Of a stretch of 7,496 nt of DNA, positions 1 to 6,880 are shown piece after piece. A program made the position numbers and the translations under genes. The DNA lies in the NCBI GenBank assembly GCA_024679635.1, contig JAIBDA010000064.1, positions 1 to 7,496 of the forward strand, given 5' to 3'. How positions within the stretch are numbered: the first letter of the stretch is position 1; the number at the start of each line of letters is the position of its first letter. The notes beneath the pieces were generated by a model. The model was not told where the DNA came from, did no database searches, and worked only from the letters and a program-made list of their open reading frames with translations. The stretch is from Amphritea sp. (lineage in GTDB: Bacteria; Pseudomonadota; Gammaproteobacteria; Pseudomonadales; Nitrincolaceae).

Positions 1-81
1 TACATTCGTAGCCTGAGGAGTCAACAGGGAGACAGTAAAAAAGTGTCAATTTGATGAAAAAGATCGATATTATTAGAAGCA

Positions 82-130
82 GTCGCTAGAACGTCGCTTC
101 GCGACTGGCTAGACGCGGCTTCGCCGCTTG
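82..130. repeat. Tandem REP-like hairpin repeat (two 23-bp units)
   Basis: Two adjacent 23-bp units (85-107 and 108-130) each begin with GCTAGA and carry a GC-rich hairpin with a TTC loop. The first stem is GTCGC (93-97) with GCGAC (101-105). The second is GCGGC (115-119) with GCCGC (123-127). The two stems differ at two base pairs and both differences keep pairing. An extra GTCGC at 82-86 can pair alternatively with 101-105, and a degenerate CTCGTAGCT follows at 131-139, so a longer decayed array is possible. It lies in the gene-free region beyond the tat terminator. It resembles short dispersed intergenic palindromes of marine gammaproteobacteria, but copy number cannot be judged from one window. 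Confidence 0.6.
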
Positions 131-190
131 CTCGTAGCTATCAGAACCTTCTTTATGGGTACTGTGACAACGGACACTGTAAGAAAAACT

Positions 191-262
191 TGCTGGAAAA
201 GCTCCGACCTTTAAACAACAAAACCGCCTGACGGCGGTTTTATTATTTTGCTTTTTCTAGCA
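191..262. repeat. Imperfect inverted repeat enclosing the tat terminator
   Basis: TGCTGGAAAAGC at 191-202 is nearly the reverse complement of GCTTTTTCTAGCA at 250-262, with one wobble-type mismatch and one bulged base. The arms bracket the terminator hairpin at 220-241. A transcript through this area could form a long outer stem around the terminator. It could also be chance in an A/T-rich stretch. Confidence 0.35.
220..241. terminator. Bidirectional Rho-independent terminator after tatC
   Basis: AAAACCGCC (220-228), a TGAC loop (229-232) and GGCGGTTTT (233-241) form a perfect 9-bp stem. Read on the minus strand the hairpin runs into TTTTGTTGTTT, 47 nt after the tatC stop codon, so it should end the tat transcript. 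Read on the plus strand it is followed by a T-rich tail (TTTTATTATTTTG), so it could also stop a gene entering from the left. Confidence 0.9.
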
Positions 263-288
263 GTACAGCGAAGCTTACGGCCTAGCTA

Positions 289-1104
289 CTAAGGAGACTT
301 ATTATCGTCGTCTTCCTGCATTGCCTGCTCAAACTCGCCATCTTCCTCTTCTTCATCTCGGTCTTTCTTTTTAATGACAACGGCCAGTATGATACCTAGC
401 TCAAATAGCAACCACATGGGTAGAGCAAGTAGTGTTTGAGAGATAACATCCGGGGGCGTTAATAGCATACCCATAACAAAGCACCCAACAATAACGTATG
501 CACGTTTTTGTCTTAGACTCTGAACATCTGTTATCCCGCTCCATACTAGCAACAGAGTAGCAATTGGAATTTCAAAAACCACGCCGAACGCGAAGAATAT
601 CTTAAGCACAAAGTTAAGATAGCTACTGATATCTGTCATGACCGCAACATTCTCTGGTCCCACACTGGTAAAGAAACCAAAGATCAGGGGGAACACAACG
701 AAATAGGCAAAAGCTATTCCCGCATAAAAGAGAAAAATACTTGATGCCAGTAATGGCACCGCCAGGCGCTTCTCATGTTTATAAAGCCCTGGGGAGATAA
801 AGCCCCACACCTGATGCAAGATAAGCGGCATAGCGAGAAAAAGCGACAATACTAGTGTCAGCTTAAAGGGAGCAAAGAAAGGCGAGGTTACATCTGTCGC
901 GATCATACTGGTACCCGCAGGCAACAGTGCAGTCAATGGGGCAGATACTATTTCGTAAAGGTGGTTAGCAAAGTAGAACAGGCAAAGAAAAATAACCAGA
1001 ATTGCCAGCATAGCCCGCATAAGCCGGCTACGCAGCTCTACTAGATGGGAAACAAAAGGCTGTTCCTGATCATTATCAGGCAGGTCTTGATTAGGATCTA
1101 TCAT
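289..1104 (-). CDS. tatC: TatC, twin-arginine translocase receptor subunit
   Basis: TatC is the polytopic inner-membrane subunit that, with TatB, recognises twin-arginine signal peptides on folded proteins and recruits TatA for export to the periplasm. The 271-residue product has six hydrophobic segments between about residues 30 and 245, as expected. Family hallmarks are present: the N-terminal [10 protein letters not shown] motif with Glu23 (E. coli Glu15), the stretch [11 protein letters not shown] near residue 67, the LYKHEKRL loop with Glu111 (E. coli Glu103), and GMLLTPPDV before the last segments. The C-terminal tail is strongly acidic and cytoplasmic. The ATG at 1102-1104 lies inside the end of tatB (14-nt overlap) with AAGG just upstream, pointing to translational coupling. 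No other in-frame Met occurs before the first membrane segment. It is the last gene before the terminator at 220-241. Confidence 0.97.
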   Translation of the reverse strand: MIDPNQDLPDNDQEQPFVSHLVELRSRLMRAMLAILVIFLCLFYFANHLYEIVSAPLTALLPAGTSMIATDVTSPFFAPFKLTLVLSLFLAMPLILHQVWGFISPGLYKHEKRLAVPLLASSIFLFYAGIAFAYFVVFPLIFGFFTSVGPENVAVMTDISSYLNFVLKIFFAFGVVFEIPIATLLLVWSGITDVQSLRQKRAYVIVGCFVMGMLLTPPDVISQTLLALPMWLLFELGIILAVVIKKKDRDEEEEDGEFEQAMQEDDDNKSP

Positions 1105-1477
1105 CGGCCTTAGAACTTTCCTCTACAGGCGGTGTTTCTACAACAGCATTCTGATCCTGATCTGGCTCAGAAGCCTTCTCTTTAGGAGCAGAAACACTAT
1201 TCGCAAGCGGGGAGTTACTACCCAGTGCTTCAGAGAATGGCTCGCGCATCTCATCGAGCTCTCGATCAAGCTCGTCTTGCTTCATAACGACCTGACGCTT
1301 CATCTCTTCAAGCCGCAACTCTTCATTAATATCAGACTGAATACCACTGATTGTGCGCTTAGCTTTACCCACCCACAATCCGACGGTGCGGGCTGCAACT
1401 GGGAGCTTTTCCGGCCCCAGTACAATCAACCCAACTACCGCAATAATAAGGAGCTCCGCAAAGCCGATATCAAACAT
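1091..1477 (-). CDS. tatB: TatB, Sec-independent translocase subunit
   Basis: TatB is the membrane-anchored partner of TatC in the Tat receptor complex. The 128-residue protein has the classical layout: one N-terminal transmembrane helix (about residues 4-21) with the conserved polar Glu8, the LGPEKLP hinge (residues 20-26), an amphipathic helix to about residue 60, then a charged, poorly conserved tail rich in Glu, Asp and Ser. The start [10 protein letters not shown] matches the family start exactly, so the ATG at 1475-1477 is well supported. It follows the tatA stop after 14 nt with no clear Shine-Dalgarno sequence and overlaps tatC by 14 nt, so translation is probably coupled along tatABC. 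TatB is told from TatA by the Glu8 and LGPEKLP signature and its greater length. Confidence 0.96.
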   Translation of the reverse strand: MFDIGFAELLIIAVVGLIVLGPEKLPVAARTVGLWVGKAKRTISGIQSDINEELRLEEMKRQVVMKQDELDRELDEMREPFSEALGSNSPLANSVSAPKEKASEPDQDQNAVVETPPVEESSKADDRS

Positions 1478-1491
1478 CTGCTAGCTACCCG

Positions 1492-1737
1492 CTATTTGTC
1501 AGTTTTCGGCTCGTCTTTAGCCTGTTCTTTTACTTCAGCATTATCAGCCTCAGTAAATTCAGCATCACTTTCCAATTTCTTATCTTCTTCTTTAGGCTCT
1601 TCGTTCATCGCTTTTTTAAAACCTTTGACCGCACCACCTAAGTCTCCACCAAGGTTGCGCAATTTTTTAGTACCAAACAGCAATACAACAATGACTAAAA
1701 GAATCGCCAGTTGCCACAGACTAATACCACCTAACAT
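1492..1737 (-). CDS. tatA: TatA, pore-forming Tat translocase subunit
   Basis: TatA oligomerises in the inner membrane and lets folded Tat substrates pass. The 81-residue product has a short membrane helix (about residues 5-21, starting GGISLWQL with polar Gln9), the [10 protein letters not shown] hinge (from residue 21), an amphipathic helix with VKGFKKAM (37-44, conserved Phe40), and an acidic, lysine-rich tail. The reading frame stays open 15 codons further upstream to 1782. I chose the ATG at 1735-1737 because the family begins at this GGIS sequence and a GGAGAA ribosome binding site sits 7 nt before it; upstream residues would add an unusual polar extension. It is first in the tatABC set, 111 nt after hisE. 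That gap shows no clear sigma-70 promoter and no terminator. Confidence 0.95.
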   Translation of the reverse strand: MLGGISLWQLAILLVIVVLLFGTKKLRNLGGDLGGAVKGFKKAMNEEPKEEDKKLESDAEFTEADNAEVKEQAKDEPKTDK

Positions 1738-1744
1738 ATTATTG

Positions 1745-1750
1745 TTCTCC
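1745..1750 (-). promoter_or_regulatory. Ribosome binding site of tatA
   Basis: GGAGAA on the minus strand lies 7 nt before the ATG at 1735-1737. It decides the tatA start in favour of the shorter 81-residue protein over an upstream in-frame start. Confidence 0.75.
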
Positions 1751-1848
1751 GTTTTACTCTGGTACGGAAGCTTTCCGCCCACTTAATTAATAGACTGCAT
1801 AACGTCAGTTCTCAGCATTCGAAACCACCAAGAACAATTATATTTTTA

Positions 1849-2181
1849 CTATTTGTCGGTCCTGGATGCCTTCTCTTCCAACCCGGACATATCGAAGCGG
1901 CGTGCTAGTTCATTAATCACTGCTTCCGGACGCTCGCCTAAATGAGAAAGGGTTACAAGGGTGTGAAACCATAAGTCTGCAGTTTCGTAGATAACTTCAC
2001 TGTTATCACCACTACTCTGCGCGTCCTTAGCCGCAATAATAGTTTCCGTTGCTTCTTCACCAACCTTTTCCAAAATTTTGTTCAGGCCTTTCTCATGCAA
2101 ACTGGCAACATATGACTTTTCAGCTGTAGCCGCTTTTCGCTGCTCCAGGATATCACCCAGCTGTGTCAAAACATCTTTCAT
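1849..2181 (-). CDS. hisE: HisE, phosphoribosyl-ATP pyrophosphatase
   Basis: HisE catalyses the second step of histidine biosynthesis, hydrolysing phosphoribosyl-ATP to phosphoribosyl-AMP and pyrophosphate. The 110-residue, all-helical product has the metal-binding pattern of the MazG/HisE fold: Glu43 and Glu46 in [14 protein letters not shown] (39-52), then Glu66 and Asp69 in YETADLWFH. The length is normal for a stand-alone HisE; in enterics this domain is fused to HisI. A TTG at 2185-2187 also lies in frame. I prefer the ATG at 2179-2181 because AAGG, overlapping the hisI stop codon, is 7 nt upstream. With only 9 nt between the two genes, hisI and hisE are clearly co-transcribed and probably coupled. 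Confidence 0.95.
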   Translation of the reverse strand: MKDVLTQLGDILEQRKAATAEKSYVASLHEKGLNKILEKVGEEATETIIAAKDAQSSGDNSEVIYETADLWFHTLVTLSHLGERPEAVINELARRFDMSGLEEKASRTDK

Positions 2182-2190
2182 ATTCAAGCC

Positions 2191-2580
2191 TTACTTCTCA
2201 TAAATCGTACTAGGATCTTTTAAAACAGGCTCAACCGGAACCCATACACCCTCGTTTAGGGTTTTATAGAAACAGTGCTCACGCCCGGTATGACAGGCGA
2301 TGCCTCCTAACTGCTCAACACTCAGCAGGATAACATCATCATCACAATCCAGACGGATATCGTGTAACTGCTGCACGTGTCCGGACTCTTCTCCTTTACG
2401 CCATAACTTTTGACGAGAGCGTGACCAGTAAATAGCCCGGTTTTCCTGAACTGTCAGGGCAAGCGCCTCCCGATCCATCCAGGCAACCATCAAAACTCTG
2501 CCAGTAACATGGTCCTGCGCTATGGCAGGCACCAGTCCATCACTATTCCACTTAACTTGCTCTATCCACTGTTCAGACAT
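2191..2580 (-). CDS. hisI: HisI, phosphoribosyl-AMP cyclohydrolase
   Basis: HisI opens the adenine ring of phosphoribosyl-AMP, the third step of histidine synthesis, in a zinc- and magnesium-dependent reaction. The 129-residue product shows the family signature: VLMVAWMD near residues 29-36, [18 protein letters not shown] (51-68), then the metal site with Asp78, Asp80 and Asp82 in DCDDD and Cys79, Cys96 and Cys103 (ACHTGREHC). It is a separate cyclohydrolase as in Pseudomonas, not the HisIE fusion of enterics. The frame is open to a TTG at 2593-2595, but the ATG at 2578-2580 gives the usual start (MSEQW) and length. The Shine-Dalgarno sequence is weak. The 105-nt gap to ubiB has no terminator and no histidine-rich leader peptide. 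Confidence 0.95.
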   Translation of the reverse strand: MSEQWIEQVKWNSDGLVPAIAQDHVTGRVLMVAWMDREALALTVQENRAIYWSRSRQKLWRKGEESGHVQQLHDIRLDCDDDVILLSVEQLGGIACHTGREHCFYKTLNEGVWVPVEPVLKDPSTIYEK

Positions 2581-2685
2581 ATCGCTATTCTTCAAAAACT
2601 AAGCTGGCAAGGATACCTGATCCCCGAAGACTCTGCTATCCCCGGAATACGGGAGGCCAACAGACTAAGTTTTTATTGTTTCAAT

Positions 2686-4380
2686 TCAATGACGCAGCAG
2701 TAATACTGCAGCCACTCCACCCAACAACCAACCAACGGCAGGCAGTTCACTGGCAATAATGAAAGGATCTTCCACTGACAGGCCTATTGCGGCAACCAAA
2801 CAGACAAGTCCAAGCCAACGTCCTCGCTGGCTTCGTTGTTGCTGTAGCTCCTGACGAGCCACACTCAATGCGAGCATGTCCCGACGACGCACGTCATCAA
2901 GGTTTTTCAGCTGATGCAGAGCCTCATACGCCATCTGCGGCAAATGAGGCATCTTATCCAACCAATCCGGGGCTTGCAGTTTCATAGAACGGTAGACCGC
3001 TTTAGGGCCCATTCGTTCTTTCATCCAGCGCTCTAGGTACGGCTTTCCCGTTTCCCACAGATCCAGCTCAGGATAGAGCTGACGCCCCAGACCTTCAATA
3101 TTCAGCAGAGTCTTCTGTAACAGAACCAACTGCGGCTGAACTTCCATATTGAAACGCCGGGCAGTTTGGAACAATCCCATCAACACCATACCGAAGGAGA
3201 TATCTTTAAGTGGCTTTTCAAAAATTGGCTCGCATACACTGCGGATAGCCGTTTCGAATGACTGTACATTAGTCTCCTGAGGCACCCAGCCTGAATCAAT
3301 ATGCAATTGCGCAACCTGGCGGTAATCTCGTTGAAAAAAGGCTAGAAGGTTACGTGCCAGATAATTTTGATCTTCGGATGAAAGCGACCCCACTATACCG
3401 AAATCGACCGCTATATATTGAGGCGATAAAGGGTTCTCTCTGGAAACAAAAATATTCCCTGGATGCATATCCGCATGGAAAAAGCTGTCGCGAAACACTT
3501 GGGTAAAGAAGATCTCAACACCCTGCTCAGCCAGTTTTTTCATATCAGTATTCTGAGCTTTCAGCTGCTCAATATCCGCCACCGGGATACCGTGAATCCG
3601 CTCCATTACCAGCACATTATGACGGGTCAGATCCCAATAGATTTCAGGTACATAGAGAATCGGAGAGTTTTCGAAGTTCCGTCTTATCTGCGACCCGTTA
3701 GCCGCCTCTTTTCGCAAATCCAACTCATCAAAGATGGTATTTTCATAATCAGCAACCACTTCTACCGGTTTCAGTCTGCGTCCCTCAACCCACAGCGCCT
3801 CAACCAGCTGAGCGATGGTAAATAACACCGCCATATCCTTTTTGATGGTTTTTTCAATGCCGGGCCGAATGACCTTCACCACCACTTCTTCGCCATTATG
3901 CAGCAGGGCTTCATGTACCTGTGCAACAGAGGCTGACGCCATCGGTTCTGTACTGAACTCCGCAAAAAGCTCTTCAACCGGAGCTTTCAATGACTGCTCT
4001 ATCAACTGCTGAGAATAAGCGCCTGAAAAGGGCGGCACCTGATCCTGCAGTTTCTTCAGCTCCAGAGCAAAATCATCTGATAAAAGGTCACGCCGGGTAG
4101 AGAGCATCTGACCAAATTTAATAAAGACTGGCCCCAGTTCTTCTAAAGCCAAGCGCAGACGGGCCCCTTGTGACTGTTTTCCGACCGGAATCAGATAACG
4201 CCATAACATCAGCTTTATCAGCAGGCGAACGTACCAACTCAGATTGATCTGATCAAAAAGCGTATCAAGCCGGTATCGTGCAAAAACCCGTGCAATTTTA
4301 AAAATTCGGAGTAAACGTCGCACCGCTGCTGGTTCCGTAGTCAGTTGATCTGAAGAGAGGCGAGCATATTGCCCTTTCAA
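2686..4380 (-). CDS. ubiB: UbiB, ubiquinone biosynthesis ATPase/kinase-like protein
   Basis: UbiB is a membrane-bound member of the ADCK/COQ8 family, needed for aerobic ubiquinone synthesis; family members act as ATPases that support the biosynthetic complex or lipid intermediates. The 564-residue product shows the KxGQ motif (KFGQ, 88-91), the alanine-rich loop ASASVAQVH (148-156) replacing the usual glycine loop, the invariant Lys169 in [16 protein letters not shown] (302-309) and DFG (326-328). The C-terminus (about 522-564) has two hydrophobic segments that anchor it in the membrane. Length fits the family (about 540-560). The first available start is TTG (4378-4380) with no good Shine-Dalgarno site. 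No in-frame ATG exists between the upstream stop and the conserved domain. A GTG at codon 20 (VRRLL) is an alternative. It follows the GGDEF gene by 48 nt and precedes hisI, a common gammaproteobacterial order, though the usual ubiE and ubiJ are absent upstream. Confidence 0.95.
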   Translation of the reverse strand: MKGQYARLSSDQLTTEPAAVRRLLRIFKIARVFARYRLDTLFDQINLSWYVRLLIKLMLWRYLIPVGKQSQGARLRLALEELGPVFIKFGQMLSTRRDLLSDDFALELKKLQDQVPPFSGAYSQQLIEQSLKAPVEELFAEFSTEPMASASVAQVHEALLHNGEEVVVKVIRPGIEKTIKKDMAVLFTIAQLVEALWVEGRRLKPVEVVADYENTIFDELDLRKEAANGSQIRRNFENSPILYVPEIYWDLTRHNVLVMERIHGIPVADIEQLKAQNTDMKKLAEQGVEIFFTQVFRDSFFHADMHPGNIFVSRENPLSPQYIAVDFGIVGSLSSEDQNYLARNLLAFFQRDYRQVAQLHIDSGWVPQETNVQSFETAIRSVCEPIFEKPLKDISFGMVLMGLFQTARRFNMEVQPQLVLLQKTLLNIEGLGRQLYPELDLWETGKPYLERWMKERMGPKAVYRSMKLQAPDWLDKMPHLPQMAYEALHQLKNLDDVRRRDMLALSVARQELQQQRSQRGRWLGLVCLVAAIGLSVEDPFIIASELPAVGWLLGGVAAVLLLRH

Positions 4381-4428
4381 CTCATAAGGTAAAGAGTGGC
4401 ATCATACCGGAGTATACGAAGGAATGCC

Positions 4429-5967
4429 TTAACCTAGCTCAATCCGGTTTCTCCCTAATTTCTTCGCTTTATATAGCGCCTTATCTGCACGACTAAATAA
4501 CCCTTCAACACTGTCATCTTTGCGTACCTCAGCAACACCAAGAGAAAGTGTAATTTGAACCGGTTGTCCGTGGAAATTAAACGGGCTTTTCTCAACTGCT
4601 TTACGAATTTTATCAACCGCCAATGCAGCCTGCTCAGCAGATGTTCCAGGCATCAGAATAACGAATTCTTCACCACCATAGCGGGAGACAAAGTCCGTTG
4701 ATCGACATTGCTTGGACAAAATACTGGAGATTAACCGCAGAACCTTATCTCCCGCCTGATGACCATAGGTATCATTAATTCGCTTAAAAAGGTCCAGGTC
4801 CGCCACAGCAAGCGAAAATGAGTGATTATAACGGGTCCAGCGATCAAACTCGGCAGATACTCTCTCATCGTATCCAGCCCTGTTTGGCAACGATGTAAGT
4901 GCATCCGTCATCGCCTTCTGTCGCTCAGCCTCAACATGCACTTTCATATGCTGAGTCTGCTCTTCCATCTGCTCCAGCCGGGTATTCATTTGGAGGTATC
5001 GCTCATGCAGCCGTTTCTCCCTGTCCTCCTCTTTCTGCTTAAACAGGTCAACCGATTTAACAATATTAAGCAGCTGGGATGAGACATTATTCTTAAGCTG
5101 ATTGAGATCCTTTGATGCCAATACCGCTTGCTGAATCTCCTGGACATCCTGATGAATATCGTTGCTTAGCGTAACCGCCTCCCCACTGACCTTTTCATCT
5201 TTCTGGCTGGCCTCAACAAACCCCTGAACCTCAGCCAATTGGCCGGTTAGATTTCGAAGATAATTCTCGAAATCTTCACTGTTTTGAGAGCTAAGACTGG
5301 CGACCAGGCTAACAACATCCTGAATAATTGCAGATAGAGAAGATAACGTTACCCCCCCTTCAATTCGCCGGGATAGTTCCCGGGCACGAGACATTTCACC
5401 TTTAGGAACATTAAGACTAGTCATGACAATCAGCAGTTCACTGCCAATCTGCTTCAGTATTTCTTCATCGTTATGGCCAAGATCATCAAGTGTTACTGCA
5501 TGCTTGCGCCCCCCATTCAGATCATCTTCCAGTAGTGGCCCCTGGATTGTAACCAGCTCGTTCACAACACCGGCAACCTGTGCGGCCTGCCCGGTAAAAG
5601 GCTCCATAGATGATTCAACACCAGATAACCGCTGATTACTCAGATCCGTCGTTAGATTCAGGCGGAGCTGATAAACCCATTTATGCAAACCCTGTAGCAG
5701 CTCGTTATTATTACGCTGCTGCTCGATATCTAATCCGCGAAGTTGTTTTTCAACTAACTGAACTGTTGCAGAAGGCGTTTTTTCTTCGGTTTTTAGCTGT
5801 TTACACAGCGTGACTAATGCCCGATCCAGTACCGCCGAATGTCCATCAAGCGCTACCGCCATCTGACACACCAGATGCTCTAAGCTGCGGTCATCAAGTT
5901 GCACCTGAAGCGCTTCCATCTCTTCAGAAAGGGTTTTGTATCGTTCTTTCCAGTCTTCCTGTTCCAT
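4429..5967 (-). CDS. Diguanylate cyclase with C-terminal GGDEF domain (DgcP-like)
   Basis: This is a predicted cytoplasmic enzyme making the second messenger c-di-GMP from two GTP. The GGDEF domain spans about residues 355-512 of 512: it opens with DALTSLPNR, has the metal-binding DLDLFKRIND segment (first Asp about 390), the active-site RYGGEEF (GGEEF 431-435) and an intact RxxD inhibitory site (RSTD, 422-425) exactly five residues before it. It is therefore probably active and feedback-inhibited. Residues 1-354 are mostly helical and highly charged, with likely coiled coil near 315-352 just before the catalytic domain; no transmembrane segment or known sensor domain is recognisable. The frame also offers GTG at 5968-5970; the ATG at 5965-5967 is preferred, with AGGTG 5 nt upstream. 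A terminator at 6081-6107 separates it from dsbA for most transcripts. Its place beside dsbA and cytochrome c4 resembles dgcP (PA5487) in Pseudomonas, but homology over the N-terminus is unchecked. Confidence 0.9.
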   Translation of the reverse strand: MEQEDWKERYKTLSEEMEALQVQLDDRSLEHLVCQMAVALDGHSAVLDRALVTLCKQLKTEEKTPSATVQLVEKQLRGLDIEQQRNNNELLQGLHKWVYQLRLNLTTDLSNQRLSGVESSMEPFTGQAAQVAGVVNELVTIQGPLLEDDLNGGRKHAVTLDDLGHNDEEILKQIGSELLIVMTSLNVPKGEMSRARELSRRIEGGVTLSSLSAIIQDVVSLVASLSSQNSEDFENYLRNLTGQLAEVQGFVEASQKDEKVSGEAVTLSNDIHQDVQEIQQAVLASKDLNQLKNNVSSQLLNIVKSVDLFKQKEEDREKRLHERYLQMNTRLEQMEEQTQHMKVHVEAERQKAMTDALTSLPNRAGYDERVSAEFDRWTRYNHSFSLAVADLDLFKRINDTYGHQAGDKVLRLISSILSKQCRSTDFVSRYGGEEFVILMPGTSAEQAALAVDKIRKAVEKSPFNFHGQPVQITLSLGVAEVRKDDSVEGLFSRADKALYKAKKLGRNRIELG

Positions 5968-6080
5968 CACTACACCTGTGAACCGCTGAACCGGTAATCA
6001 ATAAGGGGGACACTAATGTTATGCCAAATTCGGCCTGACAAGCCAGTCCACTACACGCCGTTCTGTACTCAGAATGCAAT

Positions 6081-6107
6081 AAAAAAGCCGCATATAGCGG
6101 CTTTTTT
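6081..6107. terminator. Bidirectional Rho-independent terminator after dsbA
   Basis: AAAAAAGCCGC (6081-6091), an ATATA loop and GCGGCTTTTTT (6097-6107) form a perfect 11-bp stem. On the minus strand the right arm ends in TTTTTT followed by ATTGC, 15 nt after the dsbA stop codon, so it ends the dsbA transcript before the GGDEF gene. The plus-strand copy also has an eight-T tail, so it would work in both directions. Confidence 0.92.
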
Positions 6108-6111
6108 TTAA

Positions 6112-6128
6112 AAATGACCCGGTCATTT
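6112..6128. repeat. Perfect 17-bp palindrome over the dsbA stop codon
   Basis: AAATGACC (6112-6119), one central C (6120) and GGTCATTT (6121-6128) form an inverted repeat with perfect 8-bp arms. It includes the dsbA TGA stop (6123-6125) and begins 4 bp beyond the terminator stem. With a one-base centre it suits a dimeric protein-binding site better than an RNA hairpin, although a shorter stem with a larger loop could form. The function is unknown. Confidence 0.45.
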
Positions 6129-6746
6129 CGCGTTTCTTTCCTGAGCAATAAGATATTCAGCGACTTTCAACATTCCAGAGTGACCGCCTGCCTTTTCAGC
6201 CGTGACGCGGTATTTACCGTTTATGATAAGCGTTGGAACACTCTTAATACCATAGCCTTTCAGCTTAGATGCCCCCTGATTCATACGCATATTTACTGCG
6301 AAGGAACCATTCATCTTAGTAAACTTAGCCTTATCAACACCCAAGTCTGCATAAAAATCGGCAAGATCATCCAGGCTACCGAAGCGACGGCGTTCTTTGT
6401 GCAGCGCATCAAAGGTTGGCTGATGAGTTTTATCGACAACTTTCAGCAGGTCTGCGGTGTAATAAGCACGAGCCAGGGGCTCCCAGGAGCGCGAAAAAAC
6501 GGCAGGAGTGCGGATAAAGTTCACATCATCCGACAGGTTTTTAGTCCAGCTATGCAACATAGGCTCGAAGCTGGCGCAATGCGGACAAAGATAACCAAAG
6601 GCTTCCACCACTTCCACTTTGCCCTTAACAGCCGTTGGGACTGGCAGTGCAATGACTTCATAGTTTATTCCGGCCTTATAGTCCTCCGCCTGCGCAATCA
6701 CCGCAGTAAGAACCAGTAACAAACCAACACCCAGGTTTTTTAACAT
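6123..6746 (-). CDS. dsbA: DsbA, periplasmic thiol:disulfide oxidoreductase
   Basis: DsbA introduces disulfide bonds into newly exported proteins in the periplasm and is re-oxidised by DsbB, which passes electrons to quinone. The 207-residue precursor has a signal peptide: Lys3, a hydrophobic core (5-17) and a likely cleavage after Ala20 (AQA/ED). The thioredoxin-fold active site is CPHC (Cys54, Cys57) in AFGYLCPHC, and the cis-proline loop is SVPTL (Pro171). CPHC is the classic DsbA dipeptide and marks an oxidase, not an isomerase. The frame is open to a GTG at 6777-6779, but the ATG at 6744-6746 is right because GGAG lies 6 nt upstream and the signal peptide begins there. The gene has a terminator on each side, so it is probably mostly transcribed alone. 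The neighbouring cytochrome c4 and GGDEF genes match the dsbA context in Pseudomonas. Confidence 0.96.
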   Translation of the reverse strand: MLKNLGVGLLLVLTAVIAQAEDYKAGINYEVIALPVPTAVKGKVEVVEAFGYLCPHCASFEPMLHSWTKNLSDDVNFIRTPAVFSRSWEPLARAYYTADLLKVVDKTHQPTFDALHKERRRFGSLDDLADFYADLGVDKAKFTKMNGSFAVNMRMNQGASKLKGYGIKSVPTLIINGKYRVTAEKAGGHSGMLKVAEYLIAQERNAK

Positions 6747-6752
6747 ATGTAT

Positions 6753-6756
6753 CTCC
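6753..6756 (-). promoter_or_regulatory. Ribosome binding site of dsbA
   Basis: GGAG, within GGGTGGAG on the minus strand, is 6 nt before the ATG at 6744-6746. It rules out the longer in-frame start at 6779. Confidence 0.8.
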
Positions 6757-6791
6757 ACCCTTTGAGAAAATCCAAACACTTATGACAAGTC

Positions 6792-6820
6792 AATATGCTT
6801 CAAGTTCAGCACCGGCGCAA
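6792..6820 (-). promoter_or_regulatory. Possible sigma-70 promoter of dsbA
   Basis: On the minus strand TTGCGC (6815-6820) and CATATT (6792-6797) are 17 bp apart, between the cytochrome c4 terminator and dsbA. The match to consensus is modest (3 of 6 and 4 of 6). The location is right, since dsbA needs a promoter after the terminator, but other weak matches exist in the same stretch. Confidence 0.25.
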
Positions 6821-6839
6821 ATAAAACTCACGCAATAAA

Positions 6840-6861
6840 AAAGGCAGCTTACGCTGCCTTT
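6840..6861 (-). terminator. Rho-independent terminator of the cytochrome c4 gene
   Basis: AAAGGCAGC (6840-6848), a TTAC loop and GCTGCCTTT (6853-6861) form a 9-bp stem. On the minus strand the stem ends in a run of T (TTTTTTATTG), 19 nt after the stop codon. On the plus strand the tail is only TTTCC, so it acts mainly on the minus strand. Confidence 0.9.
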
Positions 6862-6880
6862 CCTGACTCAGAACTGAATA

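Noticed and set aside
1..54. Open frame on the plus strand from the window edge to a TGA at 52-54, possibly the end of a convergent gene
   Set aside because: Only 17 codons are visible, a length that stays open by chance about half the time, and the peptide matches no C-terminus I recognise. The bidirectional terminator at 220-241 is compatible with such a gene but does not prove it.
54..89. Eleven-codon plus-strand ORF starting at ATG 54-56, overlapping the TGA at 52-54 and ending in the hairpin repeat
   Set aside because: Too short to support, with no clear ribosome binding site at the right distance; the TGATG overlap is likely chance.
1277..1786. 169-codon plus-strand ORF opposite tatA and tatB
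   Set aside because: It lies fully antisense to two well-recognised genes, has no recognisable protein features and no ribosome binding site.
2581..2685. Possible his leader peptide or attenuator before hisI; also a repeated ATCCCCG and a 4-bp hairpin (2641-2653)
   Set aside because: The minus strand has no ATG with a run of histidine codons and no terminator-type hairpin with a T-tract. The hairpin is short and the direct repeat is only 7 bp.
5971..6080. Candidate promoter of the GGDEF gene (for example TTGGCA with TATTGA, 18 bp apart)
   Set aside because: A promoter is expected after the dsbA terminator, but several equally weak matches exist in this interval and none stands out.
5924..6148. 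74-codon minus-strand ORF spanning the dsbA end, its terminator and the cyclase start
   Set aside because: It runs through a strong terminator and overlaps two real genes in another frame; the peptide shows no recognisable feature.
6114..6719. 201-codon plus-strand ORF opposite almost all of dsbA
   Set aside because: The length is striking but dsbA is beyond doubt, and this frame is its mirror. Its ATG lies within the palindrome directly after a T-run, with no Shine-Dalgarno sequence and no recognisable domain.
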